The notes beneath the pieces are model-generated. The model was given only the letters and a program-made list of their open reading frames with translations. It was not told where the DNA came from and made no database searches. A DNA stretch of 64,000 nucleotides, taken from NCBI GenBank assembly GCA_017746715.1, contig JAGHZQ010000099.1, positions 1-64,000 on the forward strand, given 5' to 3'. Source of the stretch: Cyanobacteria bacterium SBLK. GTDB taxonomy: Bacteria > Cyanobacteriota > Cyanobacteriia > Cyanobacteriales > Spirulinaceae. The first letter of the stretch is position 1. The number at the start of each line of letters is the position of its first letter. Made by a program: the position numbers and the translations under genes. Positions 26,823 to 35,348 of this stretch are shown here, in pieces.

Positions 26823-27428
26823 ATGATTGACCTCTATGCTTATATTACGCCCAACGGACGAAAACCTGCAATTATGTTAGAGGAAGTCGAGCTTCCTTAT
26901 ACGGTCAAAAAGGTAGATATTTCTAAAGGGGAACAATTCAGCCCGGAATTTGTTGCTATCAATCCCAATAGTAAAATTCCTGCAATTATCGATCTCGATA
27001 CTAATATTACCGTATTTGAATCCGGGGCGATTTTAATTTATCTGGCTGAAAAAACTGGTAAATTTTTACCTTCAGATACCGCAGGACGAATGCAGGTTAT
27101 TGAGTGGTTAATGTTTCAAATGGCAAGCGTGGGACCGATGTTCGGTCAATTGGGACATTTTCGCAGATATGCGAAAGAACAAATCCCTTATGCGATCGCG
27201 CGTTATGAAAAGGAAACATTGCGCTTATTTGAGGTGTTAAACTCGCAGTTAGAAAAGCATGAATTTATTGCCGAAGATTATTCCATTGCCGATATGGCAA
27301 CTTATCCTTGGGTTGCTGCTTATGAATATTTAGGCGTAACCTTAGACGAACATCCTCATCTCAAACGTTGGATGGAAACGCTGCAAAATCGTCCCGCAGT
27401 CCAAAAAGGAATGGCGATTTTGAGGTAG
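26823..27428 (+). CDS. Glutathione S-transferase family protein
   Basis: Protein of 201 aa. The N-terminal thioredoxin-like half contains NPNSKIPAIIDLDTNITVFESGAILIYLAEK, the glutathione-binding cis-Pro and ESGAI motif. The helical C-terminal half ends with YSIADMATYPWVAAYEYLG, the N-capping block of the family. It resembles the Ure2p/YfcG-like group. GAGGAA precedes the ATG. Substrate unknown. Confidence 0.9.
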   Translation: MIDLYAYITPNGRKPAIMLEEVELPYTVKKVDISKGEQFSPEFVAINPNSKIPAIIDLDTNITVFESGAILIYLAEKTGKFLPSDTAGRMQVIEWLMFQMASVGPMFGQLGHFRRYAKEQIPYAIARYEKETLRLFEVLNSQLEKHEFIAEDYSIADMATYPWVAAYEYLGVTLDEHPHLKRWMETLQNRPAVQKGMAILR

Positions 27429-27479
27429 TTGTTGGTTATTTGTTGTTGGTTGTTGGGAATTCAATAACCAACAACTCAT
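27429..27479. repeat. GTTGTTGG-type repeat between convergent genes
   Basis: TTGTTGGTT words, followed by their complement AATAACCAACAAC, form an imperfect inverted repeat around GGGAATTC, joining the ends of two convergent genes. It may act as a hairpin on both transcripts. Confidence 0.55.
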
Positions 27480-28475
27480 TTAATCTGCCGTGGAAAATCG
27501 AGTGACAGATAACACAATACAAGCAATTCCAAAGGCGAAACCAACACCTGATAGTAAAAGAATGCGATCGCTAATGGATTGATAAGCCGTGATAAAAAAG
27601 TTTAAGAGAAGACTGTGCACGATTGGATCGATATTGGGTGAAGATTCTCGTACTAATGCTTGCATGAGTTGCAAAGAAAGAGAACGAGAACTTAAGGAGA
27701 TCGCCCCAACAATAAATGTACAAGGAATCCAAGTCAACCCGAGAACGAGTAACCCTTTTTTAATCGGTCTTGGAGTTGCGATTAAAATAATGGTAGAAAA
27801 TAACAGCATCAACCCATAACAAATTGTTGGAATCGATCGCAGAATTTGAAATCCTCTGCGAATTGGCTGTAATTCTTCATAGCTGACATTTAAATCTTCT
27901 GCGGTTAGATTGGAATCATCAAAGACGATCTCGCTTTGTATTGCATTGTCGATCGCGCGATATAATTCTGTTACATCTACCTCAGAAGGCAAGCATTCTC
28001 CGCGTTCAAATTGCTCGTAATCTTGCTGGCTATTGCCTATACAAGGAGGAAAATTTGCAATTGTTTCTTTAAGAAGTCTGGGAATATTTGTTTTTAAATT
28101 ATCTCTAATTTCAACTAAACTAATATTAAAAGTAACAGTATCTTTACGACCTTGAAAGTAACCATAGTAAGCATCTAAAATAGTCTCAAATGTATTTTGA
28201 ACAAAGCGATCGGGCAGCGAGTTTTCAACTTCTTCTAGAACTTGGCGATTGGAAATTAAAGGGAATGTTTCTGTAGAGGCAAAAATATCGCGGGCGAGTT
28301 CTTCAAACGTTGCAGTGAGAAAGTCTTGGTAAAAGTTACTTTCTTGCAACCAAGTTTTTATGGTTTGAACGCTGGTAACTTGTTGGATGGCTGCGGTAGT
28401 GGGCAAAGAAATAAGGAGAACTATAGCTAAAACAAGAGCCATGAAAATAGAAACAAACCAACGCAGGATGCTCAT
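27480..28475 (-). CDS. Membrane protein of unknown function, 331 aa
   Basis: I do not recognise this protein. It has one N-terminal membrane segment (about residues 7-28), a ~190-residue polar domain, and three hydrophobic segments in the last 115 residues (about 216-235, 243-262 and 303-325). The polar domain contains a Cys pair in PPCIGNSQQDYEQFERGECLP, probably a disulfide if extracytoplasmic. The topology suggests a large loop outside the cytoplasm. The start is the ATG at 28475. Confidence 0.65.
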   Translation of the reverse strand: MSILRWFVSIFMALVLAIVLLISLPTTAAIQQVTSVQTIKTWLQESNFYQDFLTATFEELARDIFASTETFPLISNRQVLEEVENSLPDRFVQNTFETILDAYYGYFQGRKDTVTFNISLVEIRDNLKTNIPRLLKETIANFPPCIGNSQQDYEQFERGECLPSEVDVTELYRAIDNAIQSEIVFDDSNLTAEDLNVSYEELQPIRRGFQILRSIPTICYGLMLLFSTIILIATPRPIKKGLLVLGLTWIPCTFIVGAISLSSRSLSLQLMQALVRESSPNIDPIVHSLLLNFFITAYQSISDRILLLSGVGFAFGIACIVLSVTRFSTAD

Positions 28476-28562
28476 TCAGGATATCCCTGGACTCAGATTT
28501 TCCGTTTCATTTTCTCACTCGAACGACAGATTTTCTAAGTCGTCTCAAAATTTTAGTAATTC

Positions 28563-29744
28563 TTAACTTTTCTTATCAATTGCTTTTCTGGCGATCGCGC
28601 ATCCATATTTGACAGGCAAACGAATAAAACGCAGGAGATAATATAAAGGGAATAGCGACCGAGGTAAGATAATGATATCTAAATCTCGTTCGTTAATTGG
28701 GAGTAATAATTGCAAACAATAATGGAGCTTGTTTTTAATTCCTCGTTGCAGTTGCAAGGGAAAATAGGCGCGTTGCAGTAAAGAATATTCTCGTTCTTTA
28801 TTATTGTATAGCCGTTCGTAAATTTGCTTTCCTAATTTTCTGGCGATACGATCTCTCACAATCTCTTCACTTATAAATTCAGGAATTGTAACTTGAAAGA
28901 ATATACGAGCAAGTTCGAGACCCAATAAAACAATTCTAGCACAATTAAATTTTTGGGTTCTATGCCAAAATCCTTGCCAATCAAAATCTGGATAAATTTT
29001 TACAAATTCGGTAATATCGCAAATACGCTGAAGCTCAAACCAGCCATCTTTAGCACCATTTAAACATAAAACTAGCAACAAATCTTCTGGCGCAAGATCG
29101 AGGAGTTCCATTTTGCCAATTTTCACCTTTTTCGTGTGTTGAAAAATGTCATCAATGGGGATATTACTGGCAAAATAAGGAGGATTGAAGCCCCAGTGAA
29201 TATCGATTTTAATTCCGGTTTCCGAATTGACTAAAGCATCTTCATAATTGGTTTGCAAGCGCAATTTTTCTTGAATCTGATTCAAGCGATCGTAAGGATA
29301 ATAACCGAACTCTATGAGAATTTTTTTGACAGAGAAAAATTCTTCTTTTTTGACCAATAAATCGACATCTCGGATGCGACGTAAAGCTAAATTTTTATAA
29401 ATATTTTTTGCTAAAAGCGAACCTTTAAATGGAATTGCTTCAATATTGCGATCGCGCAAATATTGACAGACTTTGACGAGGGTTGATGTGACTAAAAAAT
29501 TATGTTTGAGATTAGCTTGAAAAGCTGAAGATAACTGCGATCGCACTTTGTCCGGTACGCCTTCCCAATTTAGTTTGTTGAGATTCCAATATAATAAAGG
29601 AATAACATTATGATAATAAGCACTGTTAATTAATGTTTGCCAATTGAAAACTGGGTTTCTAAGAAATTGATGTATTTTTTGTTCTTGTTGTGGCGTAATT
29701 TCAATTCGGCTGCAACACAATAATAATTCAATTTCCAGAGTCAT
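28563..29744 (-). CDS. Nucleotidyltransferase-family protein (NTP_transf_5)
   Basis: Protein of 393 aa. LNRNIEAIPFKGS-type sequence (here RNIEAIPFKGSLLAKNIY), then RRIRDVDLLVKKEEF (about residues 121-150) is the signature of the uncharacterised nucleotidyltransferase family PF14907, with the DxD-like RDVDLL metal site. VNSETGIKIDIHWGF follows as in the family. Members are often near exopolysaccharide or peptide-modification genes, but there is no such context here. The start codon directly abuts a tandem repeat. Confidence 0.75.
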   Translation of the reverse strand: MTLEIELLLCCSRIEITPQQEQKIHQFLRNPVFNWQTLINSAYYHNVIPLLYWNLNKLNWEGVPDKVRSQLSSAFQANLKHNFLVTSTLVKVCQYLRDRNIEAIPFKGSLLAKNIYKNLALRRIRDVDLLVKKEEFFSVKKILIEFGYYPYDRLNQIQEKLRLQTNYEDALVNSETGIKIDIHWGFNPPYFASNIPIDDIFQHTKKVKIGKMELLDLAPEDLLLVLCLNGAKDGWFELQRICDITEFVKIYPDFDWQGFWHRTQKFNCARIVLLGLELARIFFQVTIPEFISEEIVRDRIARKLGKQIYERLYNNKEREYSLLQRAYFPLQLQRGIKNKLHYCLQLLLPINERDLDIIILPRSLFPLYYLLRFIRLPVKYGCAIARKAIDKKS

Positions 29745-29746
29745 TG

Positions 29747-29795
29747 ATAGTTGACAGTTGATAGTTGACAGTTGATAGTTGATGGTTGATAGTTG
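29747..29795. repeat. TTGACAG/TTGATAG heptamer array
   Basis: Six or seven copies of the heptamer GTTGAYA fill the entire spacer between the cupin gene stop and the nucleotidyltransferase start. The same array type recurs at 38289 and 55388. Confidence 0.8.
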
Positions 29796-30251
29796 TTAAT
29801 AGGGTTCTCCGTTTTTATGCGTAAATTGCCAGCCTTTTTCTCCCATTACTGCTCGCAGATCGTCATCGGGATAAATCACGCTATCTTCAGGAGTACGATC
29901 GCCAATTTCGAGATAAATGGCATCGCGATCGCTGCGATTGATTAAATGATGTCCGTTGGTTTCTCCTGCGGGAAATCCGGCGGCATTTCCGGGAGCTAAA
30001 ATTTGCTCGCCTTTGTCGGTAACGAGAGTAATTTCTCCTTCGATAACATAGATAAATTCATCTTGTTTCGCATGCCAATGACGAATGGAAGAAGCACTTC
30101 CGGGTTCGAGACGGACTAAATTAACACCAAAATTTTTTAATCCCGCAATATTCCCCAGTCGCTTTTTATAACGTCCGGTAACAACGCTTTTAAATGAGTC
30201 TGGATAACCCGTGCCCGATGTTTCTGGAATGACTTTCGGATCGATAAACAT
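29796..30251 (-). CDS. Cupin-domain protein
   Basis: Protein of 151 aa with a single cupin barrel. RHWHAKQDEFIYVIEGEITLVTD (about residues 57-79) is cupin motif 1, with the metal-binding His-His-Glu set, and PAGETNGHHLINRS is motif 2. Many such proteins are sugar-nucleotide or small-molecule isomerases or dioxygenases, or are of unknown role. It starts six nt after the stop codon of the alpha/beta hydrolase gene, so the two are probably cotranscribed. Confidence 0.85.
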   Translation of the reverse strand: MFIDPKVIPETSGTGYPDSFKSVVTGRYKKRLGNIAGLKNFGVNLVRLEPGSASSIRHWHAKQDEFIYVIEGEITLVTDKGEQILAPGNAAGFPAGETNGHHLINRSDRDAIYLEIGDRTPEDSVIYPDDDLRAVMGEKGWQFTHKNGEPY

Positions 30252-30257
30252 CTTGCT

Positions 30258-31181
30258 TTAAAGTCCCAAAAATTCTTTAATGTACTGCGAAAATTCTGGC
30301 GTTCTTAAATAGCCGTAAGATTTATGGAAACCGGGCAAACCATTGGGGTAAATATAATCATTAGCGATGGCGTCATCCGTGACGGGTATGCCGCCATCGT
30401 TGGCTTCATAATCATCGGCTAAGTGGGCATCAACGGCAATTACATCCCGTTTGTCGGCGTAATTCATCCAACTTTCCGTGACAATAGAGGGAGTGCGAAC
30501 TCTGGGATCGTAACCTCGTTCTTTGATAATTTCACTTTTTACTAATGGCCAACCCAAAGGTGCGCCAATGGTAATCAAAGAAGCTACTTGCAAATCGGGA
30601 TCGGTTTGCCCTAAATCTCGCAAAACATCATAAGCAATAATCGATCCCATTGAGTGACCGATAACGGCGATTTTACGGCCTTCTGCCTCGCGAATAGCAC
30701 TTTTTAATTCGTCGCGAATCGCCCAGCGCACGAGTTCGGGTTTGCCTTGACGATTTTTGATTTTGCGATTGTTATCGTAATACAATTTCATATCTTGCAT
30801 GAAAGCGTTTAAGAGCGGATCGGAAAGGAAATTCACGTCAAAACGCAAGCGAAAGGCATCAAGAGAATCACCAATAAACTCTAAAGGTTTTCGTTGCAGT
30901 TCGTCGCGCCAACTGTCTCGATAGGTTTTCAAAGATCCCGTTCTGGCTTCAATATAGGGTTCTTTGTTGTATAAGGAATCAAAAGGAAAATCTTCATCGG
31001 TATGAAGTCGATTCTTGTAGAGTAAATCCGCCCAAAAAACCATTTGAAAGTCAAACGATGGCGCGGAAAGTTTGCAATTTTTAACCAGCCCTTCAATTAT
31101 GGACATTTTCCACCATGCGGAAAGAGTTTCCCTGGGGGGTTTATTGGCCAGTCCGTGTACGCCGAGAATGAGAGGGGTCAT
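30258..31181 (-). CDS. Alpha/beta-hydrolase, lipase-like
   Basis: Protein of 307 aa. ILGVHGLANKP at the N-terminus is the oxyanion-hole strand of alpha/beta hydrolases, and IAVIGHSMGSIIAYDVL (about residues 170-186) is the nucleophile elbow GHSMG. A candidate Asp is in DKRDVIAVDAHLADDYEAN, and the His could be in LPGFHKSYGYL. No signal peptide, so it should act in the cytosol. Its substrate is unknown. Confidence 0.8.
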   Translation of the reverse strand: MTPLILGVHGLANKPPRETLSAWWKMSIIEGLVKNCKLSAPSFDFQMVFWADLLYKNRLHTDEDFPFDSLYNKEPYIEARTGSLKTYRDSWRDELQRKPLEFIGDSLDAFRLRFDVNFLSDPLLNAFMQDMKLYYDNNRKIKNRQGKPELVRWAIRDELKSAIREAEGRKIAVIGHSMGSIIAYDVLRDLGQTDPDLQVASLITIGAPLGWPLVKSEIIKERGYDPRVRTPSIVTESWMNYADKRDVIAVDAHLADDYEANDGGIPVTDDAIANDYIYPNGLPGFHKSYGYLRTPEFSQYIKEFLGL

Positions 31182-31230
31182 ATCAGTTATCAGTTATCAG
31201 TTACTCCCCTCTTGGGAGGGGTTGGGGGTG
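31182..31230. repeat. (TATCAGT)3 plus CCCCTCTTGGGAGGGG repeat
   Basis: Three TATCAGT heptamers are followed by a near-perfect palindrome CCCCTCTTGGGAGGGG and the GTTGGGGGTGGG element. The second part lies within the 3' end of the CpcS-like gene and encodes its last residues. Related copies occur at 46735-46790 and 55450-55474. Confidence 0.7.
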
Positions 31231-31754
31231 GGTCTGGTTTGGGGTGGAGGACGACGGATTTCGGAATAAAAGGATGTTTGAATAAATTCTGTACCATTGT
31301 TGACTAATAATGTCCGCAAGCGCAAATTTTCGCTGGCAAACCAAATGCGCTCTGAAGTACAAATATTGTTGTTGGTTGTGGTTAATGTTAGCGCGTCATC
31401 TGCACCGATCGCATAAACTCCTTGAGAACTGGGATTTGGTAAGAGTCCCGATCGCAAAACCATACCGATTTGCGGATCGTTTTCATCCGGAACGATCGCC
31501 CAAAAACTCGAGCCGATTTGCTTCGGTTTTCCCCAATCTACCGAAGTATCCCAACGAGTTTTCAGACCAAATTTAATGGCGGCAGAATCAATATTATACT
31601 GCTGGTAAAGCTGCACGATCGCCGGGTCGTCTTCTAGCAATTCTACAGTTAAATTTGATTTGCTATTATCGGGTTCTTTTCCCGCACCTTGGTAGCGAGT
31701 GCGTTGCGAAAACCACTCACCTGCGGACTGGGTAACAAAGGTTTTAATATCCAT
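31197..31754 (-). CDS. CpcS/CpeS-type phycobiliprotein lyase-like protein
   Basis: Protein of 185 aa. MDIKTFVTQSAGEWFSQRTRY, then WGKPKQIGSSFWAIVPDENDPQIG and a C-terminal SERIWFASENLRLRT block fit the T-type/S-type bilin lyase calycin family, which attaches phycocyanobilin to Cys of phycobiliproteins. Which subunit it serves is not clear. The final 15 residues (RRPPPQTRPTPNPSQ...) are encoded by an interspersed repeat, not by family sequence. It follows the NblB-like gene by 56 nt on the same strand. Confidence 0.82.
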   Translation of the reverse strand: MDIKTFVTQSAGEWFSQRTRYQGAGKEPDNSKSNLTVELLEDDPAIVQLYQQYNIDSAAIKFGLKTRWDTSVDWGKPKQIGSSFWAIVPDENDPQIGMVLRSGLLPNPSSQGVYAIGADDALTLTTTNNNICTSERIWFASENLRLRTLLVNNGTEFIQTSFYSEIRRPPPQTRPTPNPSQEGSN

Positions 31755-31810
31755 GCAAAACGAGGCTGCGAACTACGAGAGGCGATCGCGATCGCCGAAT
31801 ATGTATTGTA

Positions 31811-32482
31811 TTACGATTCGGGACCGACGCGATCGAGGGCAAGAAAGGCGGCTTCTCGGACTTGGGAATGCTTATCTTTGGCAAGATACTGAAGGGCGGA
31901 ATAGCTTTTGGGACAGGGGAGATGTCCGAGGGCTTCTGCAAGTCGCTGTCGCACCAACCAATCCTCAGAGTCGATAAAGGCGAGAATCTCCTCGAGGGCA
32001 TCCATCGCGCCGATTTCTCCTAAAGCCGCGATCGCGGCTTGTTCCATGACGGATTCTCGGCTGTAGAGGGCTTCCATCAACACCTCTCGGGCTCTTATAT
32101 CGCCGATATTTCCCAAGGCAACCGCCGCGCTAAATCTTACCAACCATTGGGTTTCCTCGTAAAATGCCCGCACGAGGGGTTCAAAGGCTCGCTTGTCCTC
32201 CAAATAGCCCAATGCCCCCGCCGCATCGGCGCGTATCCCATAATCTGGGTCATTTTGCAAGCATTTCACCAACATCGAATAAGATTCTCGGGTGGGTTTG
32301 ACTCCCAAGGCAAAGACGGCCATCGATCGCACCTGTAGCACCTCATCGTCGAGCACTTTTTTGATTAAAGGTACGGCATCTTCGGGGGAAACTTGACGCA
32401 AACTAACAAGAGCAAGCATGCGATCGCGAGAATCTCGGCTTTCGAGTTGTAAAGCAATTTGTTTTAAATCGGGTTGAATCAT
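31811..32482 (-). CDS. HEAT-repeat protein, NblB / CpcE-like
   Basis: Protein of 223 aa, almost entirely HEAT repeats of ~31 residues (for example GIRADAAGALGYLEDKRAFEPLVRAF and LVRFSAAVALGNIGDIRAREVL). Such proteins in cyanobacteria are bilin lyase subunits (CpcE/F) or NblB, which helps dismantle phycobilisomes under stress. The compact single-chain size and AAGALGYL/AAVALGNIGD patterns suggest NblB. The CpcS-like gene next door strengthens a phycobilisome role. It is divergent from a Crp-family regulator. Confidence 0.8.
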   Translation of the reverse strand: MIQPDLKQIALQLESRDSRDRMLALVSLRQVSPEDAVPLIKKVLDDEVLQVRSMAVFALGVKPTRESYSMLVKCLQNDPDYGIRADAAGALGYLEDKRAFEPLVRAFYEETQWLVRFSAAVALGNIGDIRAREVLMEALYSRESVMEQAAIAALGEIGAMDALEEILAFIDSEDWLVRQRLAEALGHLPCPKSYSALQYLAKDKHSQVREAAFLALDRVGPES

Positions 32483-32560
32483 GTAATTTTATCTTTATCG
32501 CTAATTTTAACGCGAATGCGGGAACTCTAACTTCTAGGGAATTCTCTCGCGATCGCCGTG

Positions 32561-32597
32561 GTGTTAAGATACAACAACACCATTAGCATCGTGCTAA
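32561..32597. promoter_or_regulatory. Two adjacent palindromes, candidate Crp-family operator
   Basis: GTGTT-N10-AACAC (32561-32580) and TTAGCA-TCG-TGCTAA (32583-32597) lie back to back, 28 nt ahead of the Crp-family gene and 79 nt from the NblB-like gene. The first matches the dyad spacing of CRP-type sites. Autoregulation is an inference. Confidence 0.5.
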
Positions 32598-32624
32598 CTC
32601 AACCCTCAAAGCGATATCCCATTC

Positions 32625-33308
32625 ATGGACATTGAAGCGTTTAGCGAGCTTTTTCCGCTCTTCAATACAGCCAGTCCCGAAACATTACAATGGCTGCTTT
32701 CCGTTGCCGTGGAACACTCTTACCCCAGAGATCGGGCGGTTTTAATGGAAGATGCTTGGGGCAATGCCGTCTATTTTATCGTTTCGGGGTGGGTAAAGGT
32801 ACGCCGTTTGGCGGGAGAGAGTGCGGCGACCCTTGCAATTATGGGCAAAGGCGATTTTTTTGGGGAAATGGCCATTTTGGACGAGTCGCCGCGATCGACG
32901 GATGTCGTAGCTTTGTGTAAGGTGGAATTATTGAGCGTTTCCGCCCAGCGCTTCATTCAAACTCTCTTTAAAGATCCCCAATTGCACCATCGCATGTTGC
33001 AACTCATGGTACAGCGATTGCGCTACTCCAATCTGCGCTTTTTGCTGCGCGATCGCCCTCCTGCGGTGAAGTTAGCCAAAACTCTTATCGTGCTTGCCGA
33101 TCAGTATGGCAGTACCACCGAACAAGGCAAAGAAATTCTCTTCATTCCCTATAGCGATCTGTCGCAAATTTCCGATATTCGCGTTGAAGAAGCACAAAAA
33201 ATTATTGAAAAATTGGCTGATAAAGGTTGGGTTAATATCGACAAATCTCGTCATAGTTTATCGTTAGTCAATCTTCGTCAACTCACTCATTTAGCGGGTC
33301 GGATGTAA
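32625..33308 (+). CDS. Crp/Fnr-family transcriptional regulator
   Basis: Protein of 227 aa. The cyclic-nucleotide-binding barrel (about residues 10-125) has VYFIVSGWVKVRR and GDFFGEMAILDESPRSTDV, the phosphate-binding cassette with GE and the RS pair used for cAMP in CRP. A dimer helix (LQLMVQRLRYSNLRFLL) and a winged helix-turn-helix (IPYSDLSQISDIRVEEAQKIIEKLADKGWVN) follow. It has no N-terminal Fe-S cysteines as in Fnr. It is one of the small set of cyanobacterial Crp-family proteins; the exact orthologue (SyCRP1-like or other) is not certain. Confidence 0.88.
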   Translation: MDIEAFSELFPLFNTASPETLQWLLSVAVEHSYPRDRAVLMEDAWGNAVYFIVSGWVKVRRLAGESAATLAIMGKGDFFGEMAILDESPRSTDVVALCKVELLSVSAQRFIQTLFKDPQLHHRMLQLMVQRLRYSNLRFLLRDRPPAVKLAKTLIVLADQYGSTTEQGKEILFIPYSDLSQISDIRVEEAQKIIEKLADKGWVNIDKSRHSLSLVNLRQLTHLAGRM

Positions 33309-33335
33309 GAATTAAGAATTAAGAATTAAGAATTA
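33309..33335. repeat. (GAATTAA)n heptamer array
   Basis: Four heptamers GAATTAA start right after the Crp-family stop codon and run into the bioD stop codon, so the whole spacer between two convergent genes is repeat. Confidence 0.8.
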
Positions 33336-34013
33336 AACTGCGAAAATTCGTTCTAAGTCTAAATTTGAGGCAATTTGCACGAGTTTACTTTTCTCTTTAG
33401 GGTTGGCAAGATAGGGAATCGTTCCTAAAATCGGCAAATGGGTCAGAGATTGAATGAGATCTACTGGAGTCCAATCCTTCAATTGCTCCTCGGTGACGGG
33501 TTGACAACAGTTGAGAATAATTCCTTTGAGATTTAATTTTACTTGACGGGAAAGGGCGACATTGGCAACGGTTTGCGCGATCGCTCCTAACTTCACGGGA
33601 ACGACTAACACCGCATTTAAACACCATTGTGCGGCAATATCGGCAACAGTTAACTCGTGGGTGACAGGAGATCCCAAACCTCCCAATGCTTCTACGAAAA
33701 CGAAAGGATAGGTTTGCTGTAAGGTTTGATAGGTTTGCCAAATTTTCCCCAAATCGATCGCCATGCCTTCGCGTTCTGCGGCGACGGGCGGGGCAACGGG
33801 AGTGTTAAACTTGACGGGAACGAGGGTTTCGGGAGGTTGAGGAAACTCGAATAGTTCTCGATACAATTCCCCATCTCCCTCTCCGGTTTGTAGGAGTTTC
33901 ATTAACGCGAGAGCATCGGGCGATCGATAAGCATGCCAATAAGCGACTAATGCCGTTGTAACCACAGTTTTTCCCACATCTGTATCCGTCCCGACAATTA
34001 ATAAATTCTGCAT
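33333..34013 (-). CDS. bioD: Dethiobiotin synthetase
   Basis: Protein of 226 aa that closes the ureido ring of dethiobiotin from diaminopelargonate, CO2 and ATP, the penultimate step of biotin synthesis. NLLIVGTDTDVGKTVVTTAL is the BioD P-loop; ALMKLLQTGEGD has the substrate Lys; FVEALGGLGSPV is the VEGAGG-type motif with Leu-Gly substitutions. No other bio gene is adjacent. The stop codon lies inside a tandem repeat. Confidence 0.93.
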   Translation of the reverse strand: MQNLLIVGTDTDVGKTVVTTALVAYWHAYRSPDALALMKLLQTGEGDGELYRELFEFPQPPETLVPVKFNTPVAPPVAAEREGMAIDLGKIWQTYQTLQQTYPFVFVEALGGLGSPVTHELTVADIAAQWCLNAVLVVPVKLGAIAQTVANVALSRQVKLNLKGIILNCCQPVTEEQLKDWTPVDLIQSLTHLPILGTIPYLANPKEKSKLVQIASNLDLERIFAV

Positions 34014-34141
34014 TTTCTGAATAAGATATTTTTTGAACTGGCAAAATCTAAATTATACTTGGAAATCGGCAACTCGCCAAAATTTTGCATCGATAGTTCA
34101 ATTCATTACTCTTCACTCTTTATTTTTTACTCTCAAAATTC

Positions 34142-34756
34142 ATGAATACCCTACATTCTCCCCGGAGATGGCACTATTTTATTTTTCGAGGTTTGGTTCG
34201 AACGGTTAGAAATCCTCTCTATTTTCTTCTTAATTTCATTCTGGTTGCTTTAGAACAACTTTCTCGAACTCGCATTCCTATTTTAGCGAAAACTGCTCGC
34301 ATGATCGAAAAAAGCGCAAAGAAAACTGGGGTTGAGTTAATTCGCAGCTATCAAAAATTTTTATCGCCGTATAAGGGATTTTCTTGCGCTCATCGAACCT
34401 TATATGGTGGCGAATCTTGCTCTCAATATGTTAAGAAAACACTGCTCGAACAAGATTTGCGATCGGCGATCGCTCTATCCCGTCAAAGATTTACCGATTG
34501 CAAAACAGCAAAAATTATTCTTCGTTCTGAAGAATTAGAACAAAAGAAGAAAAAACGAAAACAGTCTCATCCTAACAATTCTTCGGATGGCTGTATCGAT
34601 TTTGCCGATTGTAGTTGTTCTTTACTCGAATTTGGAGGTGGGGAAAATTGCAATAATCCCTTCTCTGATTGCGGAAATACGGGAGATTGTGGCGGTAACT
34701 TCGATTGTACCCCCGATTGCGGTAATTGCGATTGTAGCGGCTGCGATTGCGGGTAA
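34142..34756 (+). CDS. YidD-like membrane-insertion factor with Cys-rich tail
   Basis: Protein of 204 aa. An N-terminal amphipathic/hydrophobic part is followed by a YidD-like core (about residues 65-125): IRSYQKFLSPYKGFSCAHR, with GGESCSQYVKKTL corresponding to the usual CSxYxxEAL. YidD family proteins help YidC-dependent membrane insertion. A Lys-rich linker leads to residues 151-204, where 12 Cys alternate with Asp, Gly and Asn (for example GNCDCSGCDCG). This tail could bind metal. The core is longer between its cysteines than in classical YidD. Confidence 0.7.
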   Translation: MNTLHSPRRWHYFIFRGLVRTVRNPLYFLLNFILVALEQLSRTRIPILAKTARMIEKSAKKTGVELIRSYQKFLSPYKGFSCAHRTLYGGESCSQYVKKTLLEQDLRSAIALSRQRFTDCKTAKIILRSEELEQKKKKRKQSHPNNSSDGCIDFADCSCSLLEFGGGENCNNPFSDCGNTGDCGGNFDCTPDCGNCDCSGCDCG

Positions 34757-34985
34757 ATCGGTGCGAGGGATCGCTAAGGCTTACAAAAAACTTAACAGAA
34801 CAGTATATTTGAACTTAAATCCTGAAAACTATATTCAAGTAAGAAACTCAAGCTCCTCTTCGAGAAACCGAGCGATTTCCATTCCTTCCCAAACAACCCG
34901 ATTGCCTCTTCCCTTCCCCACCAAAACCTCGTATAATGCGAAATTGCAAACAATTGTTTGTTACAAAAATTAACGAGGAGAACAC

Positions 34986-35348
34986 GTGTTTCACCTGAGC
35001 GGTTACGAATACTTCTTAGGATTTCTGATTTTAGCCAGTTCGGTGCCCATTTTGTCACTGACGGCCTCCTTCCTCTTACGACCGCGAACTGGCGGTGCAG
35101 AACGGCGAACCACCTATGAATCCGGCATGGAACCCATCGGAGGAGCATGGATTCAATTTAACATTCGCTACTATATGTTTGCTTTGGTTTTCGTCGTCTT
35201 TGACGTAGAAACCGTCTTTCTCTACCCTTGGGCGGTTGCTTTTAGCCAATTGGGACTCCTAGCTTTTGTAGAAGCCCTTATTTTTATCGCAATCCTCGTG
35301 GTCGCTCTCGTGTACGCTTGGCGCAAAGGAGCCTTGGAATGGTCGTAA
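34986..35348 (+). CDS. ndhC: NAD(P)H-quinone oxidoreductase subunit 3
   Basis: A 120-aa thylakoid membrane subunit of the NDH-1 complex, with three hydrophobic segments. LLRPRTGGAERRTTYESGMEPIGGAWIQFNIRYYMFALVFVVFDVETVFLYPWAV is the invariant NuoA/NdhC loop region (key blocks YESGMEP and FDVE). It starts at GTG 34986 with GAGGAG 7 nt upstream. First gene of ndhC-ndhK-ndhJ, it overlaps ndhK by 10 nt. The complex carries cyclic electron flow and respiration. Confidence 0.97.
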   Translation: MFHLSGYEYFLGFLILASSVPILSLTASFLLRPRTGGAERRTTYESGMEPIGGAWIQFNIRYYMFALVFVVFDVETVFLYPWAVAFSQLGLLAFVEALIFIAILVVALVYAWRKGALEWS

